DNA of 22,510 nucleotides from CAYMDP01 sp964389375 (GTDB lineage Bacteria > Bdellovibrionota > Bdellovibrionia > Bdellovibrionales > UBA1609), in NCBI GenBank assembly GCA_964389375.1, contig CAYMDP010000045.1, positions 1-22,510 on the forward strand, written 5' to 3'. Positions 20,679 through 22,510 of the stretch are shown here, piece by piece. The notes beneath the pieces were generated by a model. It had not been told where the DNA came from, made no database searches, and saw only the letters and a list, made by a program, of their open reading frames with translations. Within the stretch, counting starts at the first letter, position 1. Each line of letters opens with the position of its first letter. Position numbers and translations under genes: made by a program.

Positions 20679-22510
20679 ATGAGAATGAAGCGCTTATTTC
20701 TCCCAGAGATCTCTGCGGTCGTCTTTGGCGGCCTTGTCCTTTTTGCCGACGCCTTAGCCTTTCGAGCAAACAGCAATTTTTATTCTTGGCTTTTGGACAT
20801 CCTTTCTGTTTCGCAGTTGAAGCTGGAGTTTAAAGTCTATGAAGCCGTGCTTGGATATGTGCTTTTGGGCACTCTTGTTCTTGTCGCGATTTCTTTTGTC
20901 CGACGCGTACTTTTTCCCGGATTGAGTGCCACACTCATCTACTATCTCAGTTTGTCTGCGGTGACTTTGTCCTATCTGTATCTTAGGGCTCCACAGTTTT
21001 ATAAAGCCCATATGGGTTTGGACAGATTGTATGAAAAATTTCCGCTGCCTTATGGGATTGGTTTTTTTGGTCTTAGCCTACTTTTATTCGTTCTAATTTT
21101 TGCCCTGCAGTTTATGAGATCGAAACAAAAGACAGGGATTAAGCTCTGCGCTTTAGGGATTGGTCTGTTTTGGTGCGGCGAGAAGGTTCTTCTTATTTAC
21201 GATTATGACTTGAGTGGCCTTAAATCAAGACAGAGTTTTGACGGAGAGCAACTTGCAACGATTGTAATTTCTATGGATTCGGTCGGAGCGGAATCCTTAG
21301 GCCTTATTAAAGAAAACGCAAACCCGAGTCTTTTGTCTTTCCTCAACGGGGCGAAGAGTTTTTCAAAAGTCGTTGCCGACACGACTCAAACCCATGGGAG
21401 TTTTGCTTCGATATTCAGTGGACGCCAGGCCTCGCATCTGGAAAAAAGATTTCCTTACGCCGAGATTTTTTCGGACCGAGAGCAAGAAAAGCTTCAGACC
21501 TTGGCGCAAATTAAAAAGCGTGGATATCGGACGGTGCTCTACCGAGACGAGATGGAAACCAGTCACTTTCAGGAGGGCCCCCTGATCGACCGATTGCATA
21601 CGGACTACCCCTCCGACTATTCGATCCAATATTTAAACCGTCTCTTGGATAGTTTTTTGGTTTTTGGATTCGCCCCAAATATTCTTGCAAAAACGATTTT
21701 CCCCTACGTTTTCGATAACTCTCTTCAGCCCTTCGGGTACAGACCGCGAAAGATTGCCGCGGGCATGGCAGATTTAATCGAAAACGAAATGGCTTCCTTT
21801 TCCAAAGGTCAAAAGCATTTTTTCTTTTTACATTCTTGTCTGTTACACTTTCCTCTAAAATTACCCTATCCCTATTATCCAAAATTTTCTGGACCTAAAG
21901 ACGGCGGAGATTCTTTATCCTACAATGATCTGAAAAATGTATACGACAGAAGCTTCGACTATTCACTCCAAGAGGAGCGGCTCGTTTTCGACAGACTTCT
22001 GTATGATCGCGGGATTGTCTATCTCACAAAGTCTTTTCTAAACCCGCTTTTTGATGAACTGAATAAAATGGGGCTTTTGAAATCCTCAAAAATTATTTTA
22101 ATGTCGGATCACGGAGAAGGGCATTGGAATGGGAGAAAAACTTTACCACAACGGCCTGTATTGACCTTTCACGGAGATACCGACCTCTACGGGCAGACAG
22201 CCCACAATGCCCTGTTTCTGGTGGGAGATAAACATATTTCCCAGGCTTCAGATGAGCCCATCAATCTTTCTCAAGTTTTTCGAAAGGCGATTGAACTACC
22301 CTTCAACAAGGGGGTTTATACAGAAAATGGATTCAATCCAATTTTTAAGCCCCTCGATCTGTCTTTTGCGGTGGCCTTTTCAGAAATGCTTTCAAACTTT
22401 AAAGTTCATAAAAATTTGGTATATTTAGATAGGGAATTTGAGCCTGCGGCAATGCTGGGAAAAGAAAAGTCGATTCTACGTGCTTCCTATAAGCTGACTT
22501 TAGTTCGCTC
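20679..22510 (+). CDS. alkaline-phosphatase-superfamily membrane enzyme, sulfatase/LTA-synthase-like (3' end beyond window)
   Basis: Open for 610 codons from ATG 20679 to the window edge with no stop. About five membrane helices lie in residues 8-165, followed by a periplasmic catalytic domain. This is the plan of lipoteichoic-acid synthases, phosphoethanolamine and phosphoglycerol transferases. Metal and nucleophile motifs are visible: TIVISMDSVGAESLG (D200), DTTQTHGSFASIFSG (Thr nucleophile at 236 or 238), HSCLLH (H385, H390), SDHGEGHW (D477, H478), and GQTAHNALFLVGD (H509). A Thr rather than a Cys/Ser sulfatase signature favours transfer or hydrolysis of a phosphate head group. ATG 20685 is an alternative start; neither has a good ribosome site. 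Confidence 0.85.
   Translation, partial: MRMKRLFLPEISAVVFGGLVLFADALAFRANSNFYSWLLDILSVSQLKLEFKVYEAVLGYVLLGTLVLVAISFVRRVLFPGLSATLIYYLSLSAVTLSYLYLRAPQFYKAHMGLDRLYEKFPLPYGIGFFGLSLLLFVLIFALQFMRSKQKTGIKLCALGIGLFWCGEKVLLIYDYDLSGLKSRQSFDGEQLATIVISMDSVGAESLGLIKENANPSLLSFLNGAKSFSKVVADTTQTHGSFASIFSGRQASHLEKRFPYAEIFSDREQEKLQTLAQIKKRGYRTVLYRDEMETSHFQEGPLIDRLHTDYPSDYSIQYLNRLLDSFLVFGFAPNILAKTIFPYVFDNSLQPFGYRPRKIAAGMADLIENEMASFSKGQKHFFFLHSCLLHFPLKLPYPYYPKFSGPKDGGDSLSYNDLKNVYDRSFDYSLQEERLVFDRLLYDRGIVYLTKSFLNPLFDELNKMGLLKSSKIILMSDHGEGHWNGRKTLPQRPVLTFHGDTDLYGQTAHNALFLVGDKHISQASDEPINLSQVFRKAIELPFNKGVYTENGFNPIFKPLDLSFAVAFSEMLSNFKVHKNLVYLDREFEPAAMLGKEKSILRASYKLTLVR

Noticed and set aside
1..22510. CRISPR arrays, insertion sequences, prophage genes or rRNA
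   Set aside because: No regularly spaced repeats, transposase or integrase motifs, phage structural genes or rRNA segments were seen on either strand.

Overview
The window reads as a chromosomal segment of a Gram-negative bacterium with an outer membrane. It is densely coded, of moderate GC, and rich in signal peptides, lipoproteins and outer-membrane barrels. The FQNC-type lipobox, many small exported proteins of no known family, a monoheme cytochrome joined to a barrel, and a GYF_2-TM-TPR protein suggest the Bdellovibrionota (Bdellovibrio-like). That placement is an inference from style, because no rRNA is present.

Layout. 1-4763 (+): the tail of an upstream gene overlaps a 952-aa GYF_2/TPR membrane protein by ATGA. 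A small membrane protein and serS follow. 4824-4913: tRNA-Ser(TGA), directly downstream of its own synthetase gene. 4914-5475: inverted repeats and a free-standing four-helix-bundle gene of the 23S rRNA intervening-sequence family. 5502-7487 (-): two exported proteins, one with ankyrin repeats. The ankyrin gene sits between two inverted copies of a 24-bp repeat.

7892-10888 is a regulatory island. On the minus strand an ECF sigma factor gene overlaps its NrsF-type membrane anti-sigma gene, followed by an ATP-grasp ligase. On the plus strand an exported haloacid-dehalogenase-like protein diverges from it. The shared intergenic region holds two back-to-back promoters of identical design (GTAACC, 16 bp, CGyATT), which suggests that the sigma factor drives both its own operon and the HAD gene.

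10885-13166: a remnant of an MscS channel, two secreted proteins of unknown function, and a TMEM165/GDT1 (UPF0016) cation transporter. 13183-16599 (-): a set of exported genes comprising a thermonuclease, a monoheme cytochrome-barrel fusion overlapping a second barrel, a cytochrome c lipoprotein with a CRP-like palindrome upstream, and a YceI protein with its own sigma-70-like promoter. Together they look like an extracytoplasmic redox or envelope group. 16600-17081: hairpins and a frameshifted membrane-protein pseudogene.

17082-22510: envelope glycan or lipid genes. An NAD-dependent epimerase and a GT-C glycosyltransferase form a two-gene operon ending in an intrinsic terminator. That terminator lies inside the overlap with a convergent sterol-desaturase-family hydroxylase. 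A divergent alkaline-phosphatase-superfamily (sulfatase/LTA-synthase-like) membrane enzyme runs off the window end as an open frame of at least 610 codons.
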